Shown piece by piece: positions 20,736 through 33,674 of a stretch of DNA of 64,000 nt. The stretch is taken from assembly GCF_002776525.5 (NCBI RefSeq), contig NC_045438.1, positions 145,182,095 to 145,246,094 of the forward strand, read 5' to 3'. The notes below the pieces were generated by a model. It was not told the DNA's origin and made no database searches. It saw only the letters and a list, made by a program, of their open reading frames with translations. The DNA comes from Piliocolobus tephrosceles (Eukaryota > Chordata > Mammalia > Primates > Cercopithecidae). The translations under genes were made by a program, and so were the position numbers. How positions within the stretch are numbered: the stretch's first letter is position 1; each line of letters begins with the position of its first letter.

Positions 20736-22029
20736 TCGCAAACAAGGTTAATGGTTATGTTATTACATAGAAAATACAATGACATTTATGTTCCTCCCAT
20801 TGGGTAAATCCATTGTCAGCTTTTTATCCTCTTCAGAAAATTACTATTCTGACCAAAACTGTGAAGTCTATTTCCAAAGTAGGAGTAGAATACAGATGCA
20901 ATAGGTCAGAAAAAGACAAATAAATAAATAAATAAGCACAGAACATTGAGGTAGGAGTTGAAATTTGCAGTATGAAGCAGAAACATGGAAATCGCTCCTC
21001 TGGCATTAAGCAAAGCAGGCAGCCAACAAATTACAGACCATTCTGAAGGAAAAGCAAACTTTCTGAGAAACGCCATGATGATATATAAACTTTGAATGTA
21101 CTCATTAACAAAGATTGAGAATTTTATGTAAATAGAATAACTGTGACCTGGAAAATTGCAGACTCTCAGGACAAGAACAAACTTGCATAGAATAGTCCTG
21201 GTTTTGGGGCCCCCAAATGATTAAATATCATTGACTGTTGCTTTAACAAACGTAATGCATTCTCAATGCACTACTTGTTAAAATTGAGCTGCTAAATCTT
21301 TACAATTTTTTAAAAGCAAATTTGTTATGGCAAGATTATTCATGGATATATATGCGTATAAATTTTTATCACTTCCAAAAATCATTCCAATAAAGAATTT
21401 ATTGAACACCTATGAGTACACATCTCACAAGCAGGTTTAGGAGAGCCAATTACAGTACCCAAAGGAACAACTCCATTGCTAATATCTTACAAATAGCTAC
21501 TAAATTCATTGAGGTTCACAGCTACCAGAAGTGTATAGATATTAATTCACCATATTTCTTTGCTTAAGACAAATTACTCCAAAGCACTTATATTTTTGAC
21601 TGTCTACTTCTACCATATTCTAAACATTTTCATTTTCTAGCACCTATAGGAAACTGAAGATCTGTAAGACACTCTCTCTTATGCCAAGAAGCAGTGCAGT
21701 TACGTTGATGGGCTCTAGAAACGAACCTACTTTTACTCCTGCTCCAGCTCCTTTTAGTAGCTGAACCTACTCACTCCATCTCCCACCTCAGCCTTCTCCA
21801 AGTATCTGTGGTCTTCCTGTGGGAGTATCACAGAGGTCTGTGTTTATAAATCATTGGGTGTCATTTATTTAAATATTTAGATCTGCTTAAACTTGGGGAA
21901 AAATCTCCAAGGACCCTGACTCCCTACTAAACATTTAACATAATTTAAAACCTATTCTCAATAATTATTTGTTAGAGTTCAGCAAAACCTACTGAAATTC
22001 TCTAGCTGGTGTCCTATACAGCTTCCTTA
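20736..22029. other. AT-rich stretch, nothing recognised
   Basis: Contains only a small (AAAT)n run near 20919-20938. No gene or repeat family was recognised. Confidence 0.5.
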
Positions 22030-22200
22030 ACCTCCACAGTGTATGACCATCTGAAAGATAATTCATGGGCTTCTGTTTCCTCATTAGAAACATAAAAATA
22101 ATTTTACTACCTATCTTATAAGGCTGTCGTGAAGTTCAAAGAAATTAACTCATTAAACATTCAGACCATTACCAGTTGTGTAATAAGTGCTCAACAAGGA
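22030..22200 (+). mobile_element. MIR SINE, diverged
   Basis: The pattern 'ttctgtttcctcattagaaa...ataattttactacctatcttataagg...gtgctcaac' is the MIR core to 3' end. The sequence from 22201 to 23249 shows nothing I recognise. Confidence 0.65.
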
Positions 22201-23262
22201 CTGGTAATGTGGTCATATTATTTACCGTGCAAATAGAAATAACTTTGGGAATAGAAGGGTGTTACCAATATTACACAAGGACAAGAGGTATGAACTGGAA
22301 CTGCCTACAGCAAATGAAGATGTATGACTAACTAATAGCTATGATTAGCTAAGAATTCATCCTACAAGGTAGTGCTTATGATTTGGCACTCCTGATTCAA
22401 CTTAGATAGATCTCATCCCCTAATACCTGTTTTCTTTTCTAGTATGGACACATATAAATAGCAATCATTTTGACTTGCTTGCCAATGAGCCTATAGTCCA
22501 TGCCATAATGCAAAATACTATTATTACTTGGAGCCATTAAGGTCACAATAAGAATCTTGAGAGTATTCCACTTGAAACTCCATCTTTATAGATTCTTGTC
22601 CCTCCTAACATTTCTTCTATGTGTAGCTGTACACAATCTCATCCTAACCCACACACCCATGTGTGAACCTACCGCCATAGTAAGTGACTGAGTATTCAAC
22701 ACCCATTGATATCATGGCTAATTCCAACAGACAGTGAAATAAAAGAGGTAGGAGCCAGAATAACTTCTTCTGATTACAACACTTTGGGCATAGTCTACAA
22801 TACATGAAACTCTGAAAACTCAAATTTATTCCTCTTCTTCCAATCTCCTCTTCGAACTCCAGCACAATGCAGATACCTCAAACTCTTCCTTGGTCACAAA
22901 TCTACGGTTTTCTTACTACAGCGTCTATACTAACTCTTTTCCTACATTTTTAACAGTGCCTATTTTTACATATTTTAAGCTGGCTATTCCTTCAACTCCG
23001 CCATCGTGCATTGTCTAAACTGAGAATGCCTAATCCTAGACCCCAACCCTAAAGAATACCAGAACTGTTTCTATGGTGGGAAACTTCAGACAAGAGATCA
23101 CTGAGGCTTGGAGTAGTTATAGAGGTATCTAAGGCTGGGCACACTTTGAACTTGTTGAGGTAAAAGAGAGTGCATTTCTAGGCAAACCATGTCTAGCAGT
23201 ACTGATAATAGCACACAGTGTACCCACTGGAGAACAGACTGATAGGAATAAAGTTTATCTGG

Positions 23263-23560
23263 GGCTGGGCACAGTGGCTCACGCCTATAATCCCAGTACT
23301 TTGGAAGGCCGAGGCAGGCAGATTACGAGGTCAGGAGTTTGAGATCAGCCTGGCCAGCATGGTGAAACCCTGTCTCCACTAAAAATAGAAAAAATTAGCT
23401 GGGTGTGGTGGTATGCACCTGTAATCCCAGCTACTCGGGAGGCTGAGGCAGGAGAATCACTTGAACCCAGGAGGCAGAGGTTGCAGTGAGCTGAGATCAT
23501 GCCATTGCACTCCAGCCTGGGCAACAACAGCAAAATTCCATCTTGGAAAAAAAAAAAAAA
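23263..23560 (+). mobile_element. AluS, full length
   Basis: Starts 'ggctgggcacagtggctcac' and ends in an A tail. Target duplication aagtttatct(ggg) at 23251 and after the tail at 23560. Confidence 0.95.
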
Positions 23561-23570
23561 GTTTATCTGG

Positions 23571-25473
23571 GTAAAGTGGAGACTCAGTATAAAGGGACTT
23601 AATAATGAAAGAGAAAAGTCAGGATTTAGTGTAACCAGATGCATAAAGTTTAGGACTATTTATCTGCACAGCAACATTAAGACTGTTAGAAGAAAGTTAC
23701 AGCATTCTGCAAGTAGACAGTGACTTAACAACAACAAAAAAAAGTCTGTTTCTTATTAGGCAATTTGTTATCTTAAACCTTGAATTGAGAGCCTTTAAAA
23801 TAATTATTCATTTGTGCATTTTCTCATAATCTACTTCCTCCTTGCTTTAGGCCAATTATTTTCAGGCTATCCTCAGTGCTTATTTTCATGTGTCCTATAA
23901 ATGTATGTAACATGCACTCTGTCCTTAGTATTCTCAGCGCTGAGCATTCATGTCAGGGAGGAATGCTAGAAAACAAAGATGTTAATTTTGTAAGTTAAAT
24001 GTAGCTATTTCTTCAATATTCAATTTAGAAAGAGAATTTTATACAAAAGCACTGATTGAATATCCATCTGGTAAGTCTTTAGCATTGATATCTAATTTCT
24101 TTCCACGGCATGTGTAGCTGCTGAGACACCTCAGGGACTGTTTGTATAACATCGTTGCTGCAGGCCATGGAAAATTCTGTGCACTGCTTTCCATATATGT
24201 TTGGTTACAGCTGGATCTGGTTTGTGTGTTTTGGGGCTTTCCAATGCAATTACCGCCTCCTTCATGTATACCAAATGGATCTGCCTCTTTCCGTTTCAAC
24301 TGAAGGCTTTTCACCCGGGCTTGGAAATGTGAATATGCTGATTAAAAAATAAAAAAGGCCAGACAGACTGAGGGAAATGCAGAAAGACCCAGAGAAAATC
24401 CCAGTGTAATGTTTTCCTAAGCAAGAACTACCGGAAGAATTAAGAAGAGAAAAAAAAAAAATAAAAAGAAGAAAAAAATGATATTTCTATTCCACATTCA
24501 AGGTTCTATTAGAATCCATTGTGAGTGTGTGTATTTTTGTTTCAAGTGTTTCATTGGAGGCACTCATTATTTCCCTTTTCTGTGGAAAGAATTATCTCAC
24601 CAGGAGCAGGATGCATTCTGCCTGGCCCTGACAGATCCATCCTATTTCTACCAGATCAATGTGGGCCTAGTCTTGCAGTCACTGTGGCTTTTGTTCGATC
24701 TCAGTAATTCTCAGATTGACTCCCCACAAATGCAGTGAGGAGGAGCCAATTATCCCACATAGCCACTGACTTGTTATTGCCATACACAATTATTGAAGAG
24801 GTATGCAGCATAAACCCCAGGAATGGCATCCAGAAGGAATGGCTTTTTCCATCATTACAGTCTCAATGAAGTCAGATATTGCTCTATCAACTGGCTTTTT
24901 AAATGAAAGTTTGCATCATTTTACTGAAAATATGAACCAAACGCATGGGCACTAACAGAGACAGGCTGTGCCTTCCATGTATGCCAGAAAGACAATTCAT
25001 ATTTTAACTCTAGTTTCCTTTATGCTGCTGATATTGCTAACAGCAAGTGAAATAATACTCAAATGCACTGACCCTTTCAATGCTGTTGAAATAACACCTG
25101 CAAACATGATGGATTTGTGCTTGGGACTCCTTCGGCGCTGGTTTCTCACATGCATGCATTTAGCACAAGAGAATGCTAAATAGTTATGCATTAACAGTAT
25201 TGTTAATATCTCAGTGATATCCTATCTTTCAGTTAATAATATGATAACTATGTAAAGGCATTTAACTCACTTATGGATTCTTAATTACATATACCAATTG
25301 AACATAAAAATAGAAAAAAAATTCTTTGAACTGAAAGAAGAAAAATCCATTGCCAAGAATTGTAAAGCATTTCTTCTGGATCCATTTATTCAAAACAAAG
25401 TTGAATTGAGGTATGGGCTGTGACTCTTCTCATAGGAAGGCCTTGTGTACCAGGGAAGCAAAGAAAGGGAAAT
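23571..25473. other. Longest stretch without recognised repeats
   Basis: About 1.9 kb of complex sequence in which I identify no Alu, L1, LTR or DNA transposon. Open frames (for example 24478-24738 on the plus strand) show no recognisable protein. A purine-rich run lies at 24447-24478. It could hold conserved non-coding elements; the sequence alone does not show this. Confidence 0.45.
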
Positions 25474-25479
25474 CTGGCA

Positions 25480-26450
25480 TATCAGGGCAACCTGTCCCCA
25501 ATAATTCAACGTGGGTCCTTTTCTATTTCCCTAGTGTTGACCAGTCTGAGAAATAAAGGGAAACAGTACAAAAGAGAGAAATTTTAAAGCCGGGTATCTG
25601 GGAGAGACATCACATGTCGGCAAGTTCTGTGATGCCCCCAAAGCCACAAAACCAGCAAGTTTTTATTAGTGATTTTCAAAGGGGAGGGAGTGTACAAATA
25701 GGGTGTGGGTCACAGAGATCACATGATTCACAAGGTAGTAAAATATCACAAGGCAAATGGAGGCAGGATGAGATCACAGGACGGGGTGGGGCAGGGAAAT
25801 TGAAATTGCTAATGAAGTTTCAGGCATGCATTGTCACTGATAACATCTAATCAGGAGACAGAGTTTGAGAGCAGACAACTGGTCTGACCAAAATTTATTA
25901 GGTGGGAATTTTGTTGTCCTAATAGGCCTGGGAGCATTACGGAAGACCGGGGCTTATTTCATCCCTTATCTGCAACCGTAAAAGACAAACGTCCCCAGAG
26001 CAGCCATTTTAGAAGCTTCCCCCTAGAAACACATTCTCTTTCTCAGGGATGCTCCTTACTGAGAAAAAGAATTCAGTGATAGTTCTCCTATTTGCTTTTG
26101 AAAGAAGAGAAATAGGGCTCTGTTCCACCCAGCTCTCAGGCAGCCAGACATAATGGTCATCTCCCTTGTTCCCTGAACATTGCTGTTACCCTGTTCTTTT
26201 TTCAAGATTCCTAGATTTCTTATTGTTTAAACAATTTATGCAGTTAACACAATCATTACCAGGTCCTGAGGTGACATATACATCCTCAGCTTACGAAGAT
26301 GACAGGATTAAGAGGTTAAGGACAGGCATAGGAAATTATAAGAGTATTGATTGGGGAAGTGATAAATGTCCATGAAATCTTCACAATTTATGTTCTTCTG
26401 CCGTGGCTTCAGCCAGTCCCTCCATTCGGGGTCCCTGACTTCCCGCAACA
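25480..26450 (-). mobile_element. Solo LTR, probably class II (HERV-K-like)
   Basis: A 971-bp block that starts, on the minus strand, with TGTTGCGGGAAGTCAGGGAC. It carries a TATA/poly(A)-like AATAAAAACTTGCTGG stretch (about 25654-25669) and ends near 'ggacaggttgccctgata'. Flanking sequences ctggca (25474-25479) and ctagca (26451-26456) form a 6-bp target duplication with one mismatch, the size typical of class II elements. No internal retroviral sequence is attached, so it is a recombined solo LTR. I recognise the family from its start but cannot name the exact LTR type. Confidence 0.75.
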
Positions 26451-26456
26451 CTAGCA

Positions 26457-27129
26457 GAAGGCAACAAGTATTTCTGAACAATGATATTTGAAGGATTGAG
26501 GGGGATGTGTGTGCCTGTGTGAATGATGTTTGGGGAAGCATGAGGGTTGGGGAACATAAGGAAGTAAGAATTCTGGAGGACATCTGAATTCCACTAGGGA
26601 CTCGGGAAAGTAATTCTGGTTCTGGATACATCAAGTCTGGAGGTCACAGAGGCACTTATCGCCTGTGTATACCTGGTTTGGCTCTTTATTCTGGGCAAAC
26701 AGAGGCTCTATCAGGGCTGGCTATAGATGAAAGTCATGCCAGGCCAAAAAATAAAAATAAAAATAAAAATAAAAAAGAAAGACACTGTGCCAGTACAGAA
26801 ATGTTTTAATACAAGAAAAAAAAAAAAAAAAAGCAAAAATACATCACTACATTTGCCTCTCACGAGGCTCTCTCTTATCCCTCCCTACTTCTCTAACTTG
26901 CTCGATCGCTGACCAAGTAAAGGAAATGCTGTGTTAATTCTAAACTTCACACTTCTTACATCATCTGGGCCTGATTTAAGAAATGACTCCCACTAGCCTT
27001 ATGCAAAACCTGGCTCAAAACATAGTAAGAAAATGAAATAATTGTTTTAAATTGACTAAATACCTAATTCTATGTGGCAAAGAGCTTCTGCAATTAAAAA
27101 ATATTTACGTATCTAGTGGAATCCACTAA
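26457..27129. other. Unrecognised sequence with simple repeats
   Basis: Contains an (AAAAAT)n-like run at about 26746-26777 and an A tract at 26816-26832. Otherwise nothing recognised. Confidence 0.5.
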
Positions 27130-27930
27130 TACTTTTTAGAACCTTAAAGTTACATGTCATTTACATATTTTCTCAAAAAATAAATTTCAGATAGGTTGAG
27201 ACATTAAATATAGAAAAAGAAACAAAAAAGCAGAGAGAAAATGTAGATTAATATTTAATTTGGAGAAGAAAACAATTCTTTGTAAATATATAATTGAAGA
27301 GATAGACCAATTGAAAAATATTGATAGCCAAAAAGTGTCACAATATCTTTCTTCAAACTGGGGAATATTTACAACATTTCTAATTAAAAGCAAATTGATT
27401 CCCTCAATATATAAAGAGCACGCCCAAGCTCAAAAACAGAAAGCGCATGAAAGAAAAAATACAAATAGCCTGCACCCCCTACCGCACACACATTTCTCCT
27501 AACCTTTACTTAAAGAGACAAAAATTAGAAGAAAAATCCAATATGTCATCCTTCACAGCAGCAAAGATATTTCACAAAGTACAACAGAGTTGGGCAGAGT
27601 GGCAAAGGAGCACCTGTGACAGTTGCCTTTGGTGCCATCCTTATGGGGAGCAACTTGGTCATATCATGGAGGGCATTAAAAATGTGTACGTCTAATCAGA
27701 CATGAGCACCAAGAGTTCGGTAGCTGGATGTTATCAAGCCTTTGTTGATAATAAGAAAAATTATACCAAATGGTAGAGGCTAGAAAATTGTTTAAAATGG
27801 TCAAAAATCCATACACAGTATTGTGCAATTATGAAGATCATTTAAAAAATAATTTTTAATTGAAATTATGATCATAATAAAATAAGAAATGGGAAAATCA
27901 GAATAAAAGCATCATATGCTGTTTAGCCCC
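27130..27930 (+). mobile_element. Old L1 ORF2 3' part, degenerate
   Basis: The sequence follows the L1 ORF2 C-terminal region and 3' UTR in order ('aaaatgtagattaatattt', 'ctaattaaaagcaaattg', 'gcaacttggtcatatc'). No frame is left. Subfamily and exact ends are uncertain. Confidence 0.5.
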
Positions 27931-28127
27931 TTTTTTTAAAAGAGGAAGAATGTCAGCATTAGCATTGCATGCACCTTGGACAGAAATAGAGTGGTAGCAT
28001 ATATGAACAATGATGTCCTTGAGGATTATTCCTTTGATAATAGACATACTTGCTGACCTACTCCCTCCTTATCTTTATACAAACCTGATTTTATTTTTTC
28101 ACAGGTGCTTACAGCCTTTATAACTCT

Positions 28128-28440
28128 GCTGCCCAGTGCACCAGTATGGTAGCCACTAGCCACAGGTGGCCACTGAGCATTTGAAATGTGGCTATTGGAA
28201 ATGAGATGTGCTATAAATATATGCCAATTTCAAAGACATAATATAAAAATTCAAAGTATCTAATAATTTTTAATATTGACTATATTAAAATAACGTTTCA
28301 TATAATGGGTAAAATAAAATATATTATTAAAATTAAACTTCACCTATTTCTCTTTTTTCTTTTTTTCAATGTGGCTACTAGAAAATTTAAAAATACTTAT
28401 ATGACTTATATTGTATTACATTGTACTATTATAGAATGCC
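28128..28440 (-). mobile_element. hAT-Charlie MITE (MER3-like)
   Basis: 'ggtagccactagccacaggtgg...gcatttgaaatgtggct' and the far 'aatgtggctactagaaaattt' are the two ends of a well-known AT-rich hAT MITE. The element name is from memory. Confidence 0.65.
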
Positions 28441-28492
28441 TTCTGCTAACATTTGCCCTCTGTCCTGTACCACCCCCAAAACTTCGGCATTC

Positions 28493-28722
28493 CTTTTTTT
28501 TTTTTTTTTTTTTTTTGACACGGAGTCTCGCTCTGTCGCCCAGGCTGGAGTGCAGTGGCCGGATCTCAGCTCACTGCAAGCTCCGCCTCCCAGGTTTACG
28601 CCATTCTCCTGCCTCAGCCTCCCGAGTAGCTGGGACTACAGACGCCCGCCACCTCGCCCGGCTAGTTTTTTGTATTTTTTTTTTAGTAGAGACGGGGTTT
28701 CACCGTGTTAGCCAGGATGGTC
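28493..28722 (-). mobile_element. AluY, 5'-truncated, Old World monkey type
   Basis: Poly-T at the left, and the Alu ends within its first arm at 'ggatggtctcg' (28722). 'tcggcattc' flanks both sides (about 28484 and 28723) as target duplication. It carries 'gtttacgcc' and 'cacctcgcccggctag', variants I know from cercopithecine AluY. It looks young, with few other changes. Confidence 0.88.
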
Positions 28723-28730
28723 TCGGCATT

Positions 28731-29287
28731 CTTTATTACAGTAGCTTTGGTTTCAGGGTTGGTTCTACAGTGCAGAAGATGGACAGAGAGGGTTGAGCAG
28801 GCAGGAATTTTAAAATTAAAATTGCTTTTGAGGAGTTGTTATCCCTGACCTTACTAATAGGAAATGTTACTTCATGAGGTTGCTCAAGAGTATGCCAAAT
28901 AGAAAATTCTGGAACAGAGGAATAGTAGTACTCACACCTCAATTGGAGTAATCTCTGCTACGTTTTTTTTTATTAGGTTTTACTCTTTAATATATAACTT
29001 GTGCCAGGCTAAGCAAGTAATAATGTCTCTGGAGCTCAGTTATTTTTCAACTCTAGGAGGAGTGAAAAATTCCTCATCTGTAAAACAAAACAATAAAGTT
29101 CTAAAATGATAAAGTTGTGAAAACGAAATGAGTAAATAATGTAAATGTTTAAAGAGTAACAAGTACACAGTTAAAAAGTTAATATATGCCACCTGTGAAA
29201 CTTTGTTAAATATACAAATACATGTAGGGAAAAAAGTGAAAAGATTAAAGAATCCGATAGAAGTTTAAGAATATGTTTATCTTAGAG
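28731..29287. other. Nothing recognised
   Basis: No repeat family or gene signature seen. Confidence 0.45.
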
Positions 29288-29545
29288 AGGTAGCTTAAAA
29301 GAGTAGTTAACACTGCAGGCCAGGGAGTAGGACTCGCTGGCTCCAAAACTTACGCTGGCTTTCAGTAGCTTTCATCTTGGACAAGTCACATGAAGTCTCT
29401 GTGTGTAGTTTCCTCTTCTCTACCATGGAGCAATGTAACTCACAAGGGAGTCGGAAAAATGAAGTGAACAAAAGCTTTTAAAATGCTAAGACACTGTGCT
29501 CTGCACAGTTAAATGGTTTAATCATTGTTACCTATTATTCTTACC
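29288..29545 (+). mobile_element. MIR SINE
   Basis: MIR core pattern: 'gactcgctggctcc...cttggacaagtcacatgaagtctctgtgtgtagtttcctc...', then the 3' 'gctaagacactgtgctctgcac'. Confidence 0.75.
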
Positions 29546-29702
29546 ATGATGGGGAAAGTTGTCAACACATTTCCACACTTTAAACAAACATAAATCAGAA
29601 AACATTTCCAAATATCATATACTGTATTCCATAAGTGAAATTCTTCGTGTAGGTTAATGATCCTCATGGTATTTCTGAAGGCAGGAAGATCAGTAGCCTA
29701 GA

Positions 29703-29885
29703 GCAGTGCCTCTCATGCTTTGCTTTACAATGTGCAGATACATGACCTCAGACCTTATTAAGATGCAGACTCTGATTCAATAGGTCTGTGGTGGGGTTTG
29801 ATTGAGATTCTACGTATTTAATAAGCTCCCAACTGATGCCAGTGCTGCTGGGTCTCCCACCACAGACAGAGTACCAAGGGCTAAG
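29703..29885 (+). mobile_element. MER5A hAT-Charlie MITE
   Basis: Starts 'cagtgcctctcatgctttg', with the central 'ctgattcaataggtctgtggtgggg' and end 'gatgccagtgctgctggg', the MER5A consensus layout. Confidence 0.85.
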
Positions 29886-30209
29886 GCAATATTGTCTACT
29901 TTGACAGCAGGAGTAATTAAGGTGCAAGATATAGAACAAGTATCAGCACAAGTGTGCGAAACAACAATCCTTTCTGTTCTTGCATTGACTGCTTGCATAA
30001 GGATAGATTAGCTTCTTTCTCCTTTAATTGAATACATCTCGTTAAGTTAGACAGGGGTCAGACAACATCCCATTATAAAGATTATGATTCTGTAGCACAG
30101 ACAATTTATGACATTGGCTCCGAGATTCATGACAAATGCTTTGTAAAGAATAAACAGGCTTTTCAAAATGTAATTTTCTAGAATAAACAATTGTTTTAAC
30201 AGTATACTT

Positions 30210-30655
30210 TGAATGGTCCCTTTTTCACTGAGGATTTTGTGGACATCAGTTATTCAGTTAAGAAAATGCCCTTTTAATGTTAGTGTGCAAAGAATTCTAA
30301 TGATGAAAGAGTGTTGAATTATATCAGATGCTTTTCCTGCATCTGTGGGTTTTCTCCTTTAATCTTTTGATATGAAGGCTTGCTATATCGATAGGTTTTC
30401 TAATGCTAAGTCCTTGCATTCTTTGGGAAAATTAAACTGGAGCACAATATTATGTACCACTGGATTCAGCTTACCAGTGTTTTGCTTGGCCTGCAATGTA
30501 CTTTTTCTGGTTTTTATATCAAGATTACTAAATCCTTGCAAAATTATGTGAATGTATTCTCACTATTATTCCCATTCCCTGGAGGAGTTTGTACAGGAGT
30601 ACTTTTCCCAACACAGGGATTTCTTCAATGCTTTAGAATAGTCTGAAGTTCAAAA
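30210..30655 (-). mobile_element. Old L1 ORF2 (RT region), antisense
   Basis: 'tcagatgcttttcctgcatctg', 'cttgcattctttggg' and 'gaggagtttgtacagg' are reverse-strand L1 RT landmarks in the right order. Interrupted on its right by an AluS. The preceding 29886-30209 holds nothing recognised. Confidence 0.8.
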
Positions 30656-30663
30656 GTTTACAG

Positions 30664-30965
30664 ATTTTTTTTTTTTTTTTTTTTTTTAAGACGGAGTCTC
30701 ATTTTTTGCCCAGGCTGGAGTACAGTGGCGTGATCTTGACTCACCTGCAACCTCCACCTCCTGGGTTCAAGCGATTCTCCTGCCTCAGCCTCCCAAGTAG
30801 CTGGGATTACAGGCATGTGCCACCATGTTGGGCTAATTTTTTGTATTTTTAGTAGAGACGGAGTTTCGCCTTGTTGCCCAGGCTGGTGTCAAACTCCTGA
30901 CCTCAAGTGATCCACCCACCTCAGCCTCCCAAAGTGCTGTGATTACATGGCCACCAAGCCTGGCC
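30664..30965 (-). mobile_element. AluS
   Basis: Poly-T start, full body, Alu start at the right edge; imperfect target duplication around 'gtttacagattttt' / 'gttcacggattttt'. From 30966 to 31389 nothing is recognised. Confidence 0.93.
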
Positions 30966-31389
30966 ATGAGGTTCACGGATTTTTGCACATTTTTCCACTT
31001 TTACAAAATTTGCGTTTCTAATAAATTTCAGCTGCTGCTATCTGTCAGGTACAATGAAACTTTATGCCAGGGTTATGCATTATCTCATGAACAGTGAGCA
31101 CATGAATGACTATTTAGATAAATATGCAGTTTGTATCATGTATAGTAAATTATAATCATATAGACTTTTAGTTCACAGTTTTGCATTAATTTACTATTTG
31201 AAAATACATGAATCTTTGATCTGTGCCCTGGGGATGTTAAACGTCCACTTTCTGTCTCAATCATATGATAGAAACCATAACAGATGCACTCTTTGCATCC
31301 AACAGATCAGGAAGTCAGTTGCTGGAGGGAGAAATACCCCACATTCCTTGGGCCTTCAAGTAATTTGCCATTACTTATTAACTTGGCCA

Positions 31390-31590
31390 TGTTACACAGA
31401 CTTTATGCTTTTTAATTGTCTCGTTTCATCCTCACAATAAGAAAGAAAGTATTTTTATTCCCATTTCATGTAAAATTGAGCTTCAGAATGGTAATGTCCT
31501 AGAGTCAGAGAGATTGAATGAAGGAGGCAGTTTTCCAACTCAGGTGGCTGACTCCAAATCTAGACACTTTTTATTCTAGTGGCCTCTTTC
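31390..31590 (-). mobile_element. MIR SINE, antisense
   Basis: Reverse MIR order: 'tcatcctcacaataa', 'tatttttattcccatttcatg', 'ggtggctgactccaaatct'. Confidence 0.65.
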
Positions 31591-33353
31591 TTATAATTTT
31601 AGTTCCCAAAGCAGTGTAGGCAGTCTCCCATTATTCTCCAGAAAGCCCCATATTTTGATTTTGTCCCAGATTCTGGGCAAAAAAATCATGAAATGGAAAT
31701 TTTTATCAAGCCTCCCTCTTGATTCCTCATTCTCCATTTTCATTGCTCAGCTTCATTATTCATCTTATAATTATTGCTTCTAAATCACTATATATACCCA
31801 AACAAATAAATGAATAGATTATTTATAATCAGGACTGTCAGTTTGCTTTTCATTGATTCAAGCACTTGGTTGTTCAGTTAACATTTTTAACAGACAAATT
31901 CTCCAAGCTTAAATCCTAGAGTTCTTCCTCTTTTTTATAATACTTAAAATGTTGAAAGCTGAAAAATACATTTCTATGAAACGAATAAAACTGCATATAA
32001 AATGACAGAAGGAGTAGCATTAACAAACTAAAATAATTTCAAGTATATAAAACTCATTTAGTACATAAGCTTGATCAAAATGAACAAAGGTATTGGGTGT
32101 ACCAAGAAAAATGGCTTTCTACAGCACAAATATTTAACCTGCCTCCTCAGTAATGTGTTTTCTAATTTCAAACGCCATTGCATTTGTATTCCAGCCAATT
32201 TCCATACTATAAATGTCAGTCAACACAGGCTGATTATTCCTAAGAATGATTTAAAAAGAACCTTAACAACAGTAAAAGTCATGTCCGCATTTTCATTATG
32301 CATCTGAGCCTTTGGATTGTAAATATTCCCTCTGAGCTAATATTTTAGAATTCAAGGTCATATACAGGGGATTCTTTCCTTGCTAATTAGAAAATAGATT
32401 ACTCCACTTGAAATTATGTAGGTGGAAATTCTTCCCTGAGGAATCTATCTCTTTCAGATGTGTTTGATCATGTTCAATATTTTTTTAAGTATATTAAATT
32501 TGCTTTTCCCCTCTTACCTACCAAATATGATGCACAGAACGCTTAAGGACTTGAATTATTATTCTGACATTAGTAATAAAGTTATATTAAAAATAATGTA
32601 CTAGAAGTGTTTCACCTGCATGCAGTTTTCCTTATTAGATTTGCTTGTTATTTTACTTGTAAAATTTCACATCTAATGTTTCCTCTGTATATTTATAAAA
32701 AAATACTTTCTTGCACATGAGTGTAATCACTATGTAAATTGGGTAATTATTTGGTGAATATTAACATTCTTTCTCATAGAAAATAATACATATATTTTGA
32801 ATCTTCTTTCCTTGCTTTTGGGGGAAATATAGCAATTAAAATAGTTATTGAACCCTTATTTGCATGCAAATGAGGCAAGTGAAGTAGCATCTCAGGATAT
32901 GCAAAAGTACATTTAATTTTCAATTTCAAATGTATTTCTTATTAGTTAGACTACATTGTTTTCAATGCAATTTTCTTTTAGTATGTTAGATTCATGTATT
33001 ATAGACAGCTTTTCTGTTAACTACTTGATTGTAGGCAAGGGCTTTTAGTTTTTCTGAGTTCTTTTATATCACGACAAAATAAATCTTTTTAAAGCGAGAA
33101 AAAATTAACACGATGATATGAATAATAAATAGTGAGCATAAAGTAGGTACTTAACATCGTATTGAATGGATGGTTTGAAAAGGTAAGAGAATTATGAGAA
33201 GATATGTTGATCATAAAAATATGAACATACAACTGTATCTGAAAGAAAATAATAGATATGCCTCTGGGTAAATTATGAGAACATAAAACAAAAACCTTTC
33301 TTGTAAAGAAGAAAACTCTTGTTATTGATATTTCTATAAACATGAATGATGTA
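31591..33353. other. AT-rich stretch, nothing recognised
   Basis: About 1.76 kb with no gene, LTR, SINE or LINE signature that I can name. Confidence 0.45.
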
Positions 33354-33367
33354 AAGACACTAAACAA

Positions 33368-33660
33368 GGCCGGGCACAGTGGCTCATGCCTGTAATCCCA
33401 GGACTTTGGGAGGCCGAGGCGGGTGGATCACAAGGTCAGGAGATCAAGACCATCCTGGCTAATACAGTGAAACCCCGTATCTACTAAAAATACACAAAAA
33501 TTAGCTGGGCATGATGGTGAGCACCTGTAGTCAAAGCTACTCGGGAGGCTGAGGCAGGAGGATGGCGTGAACTCGGGAGGTGGAGTTTGCAGTGAGCTGA
33601 GATTGCACCACTGCACTCCAGCCTGGGTGACAAAGCAAGACTCTGTCTCGAAAAAAAAAA
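33368..33660 (+). mobile_element. AluY, full length
   Basis: Starts 'ggccgggcacagtggctcat'. Target duplication aagacactaaacaa (33354-33367) and aagacagtaaacaa (33661-33674), one mismatch. Confidence 0.95.
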
Positions 33661-33674
33661 AAGACAGTAAACAA

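Noticed and set aside
23571..25473. Host gene exon
   Set aside because: No splice-bounded frame, no protein similarity and no CpG island seen; kept only as a possible conserved non-coding block.
28305..28796. 163-codon plus-strand frame
   Set aside because: Its core is translated antisense Alu plus poly-Phe from the T tract; no gene.
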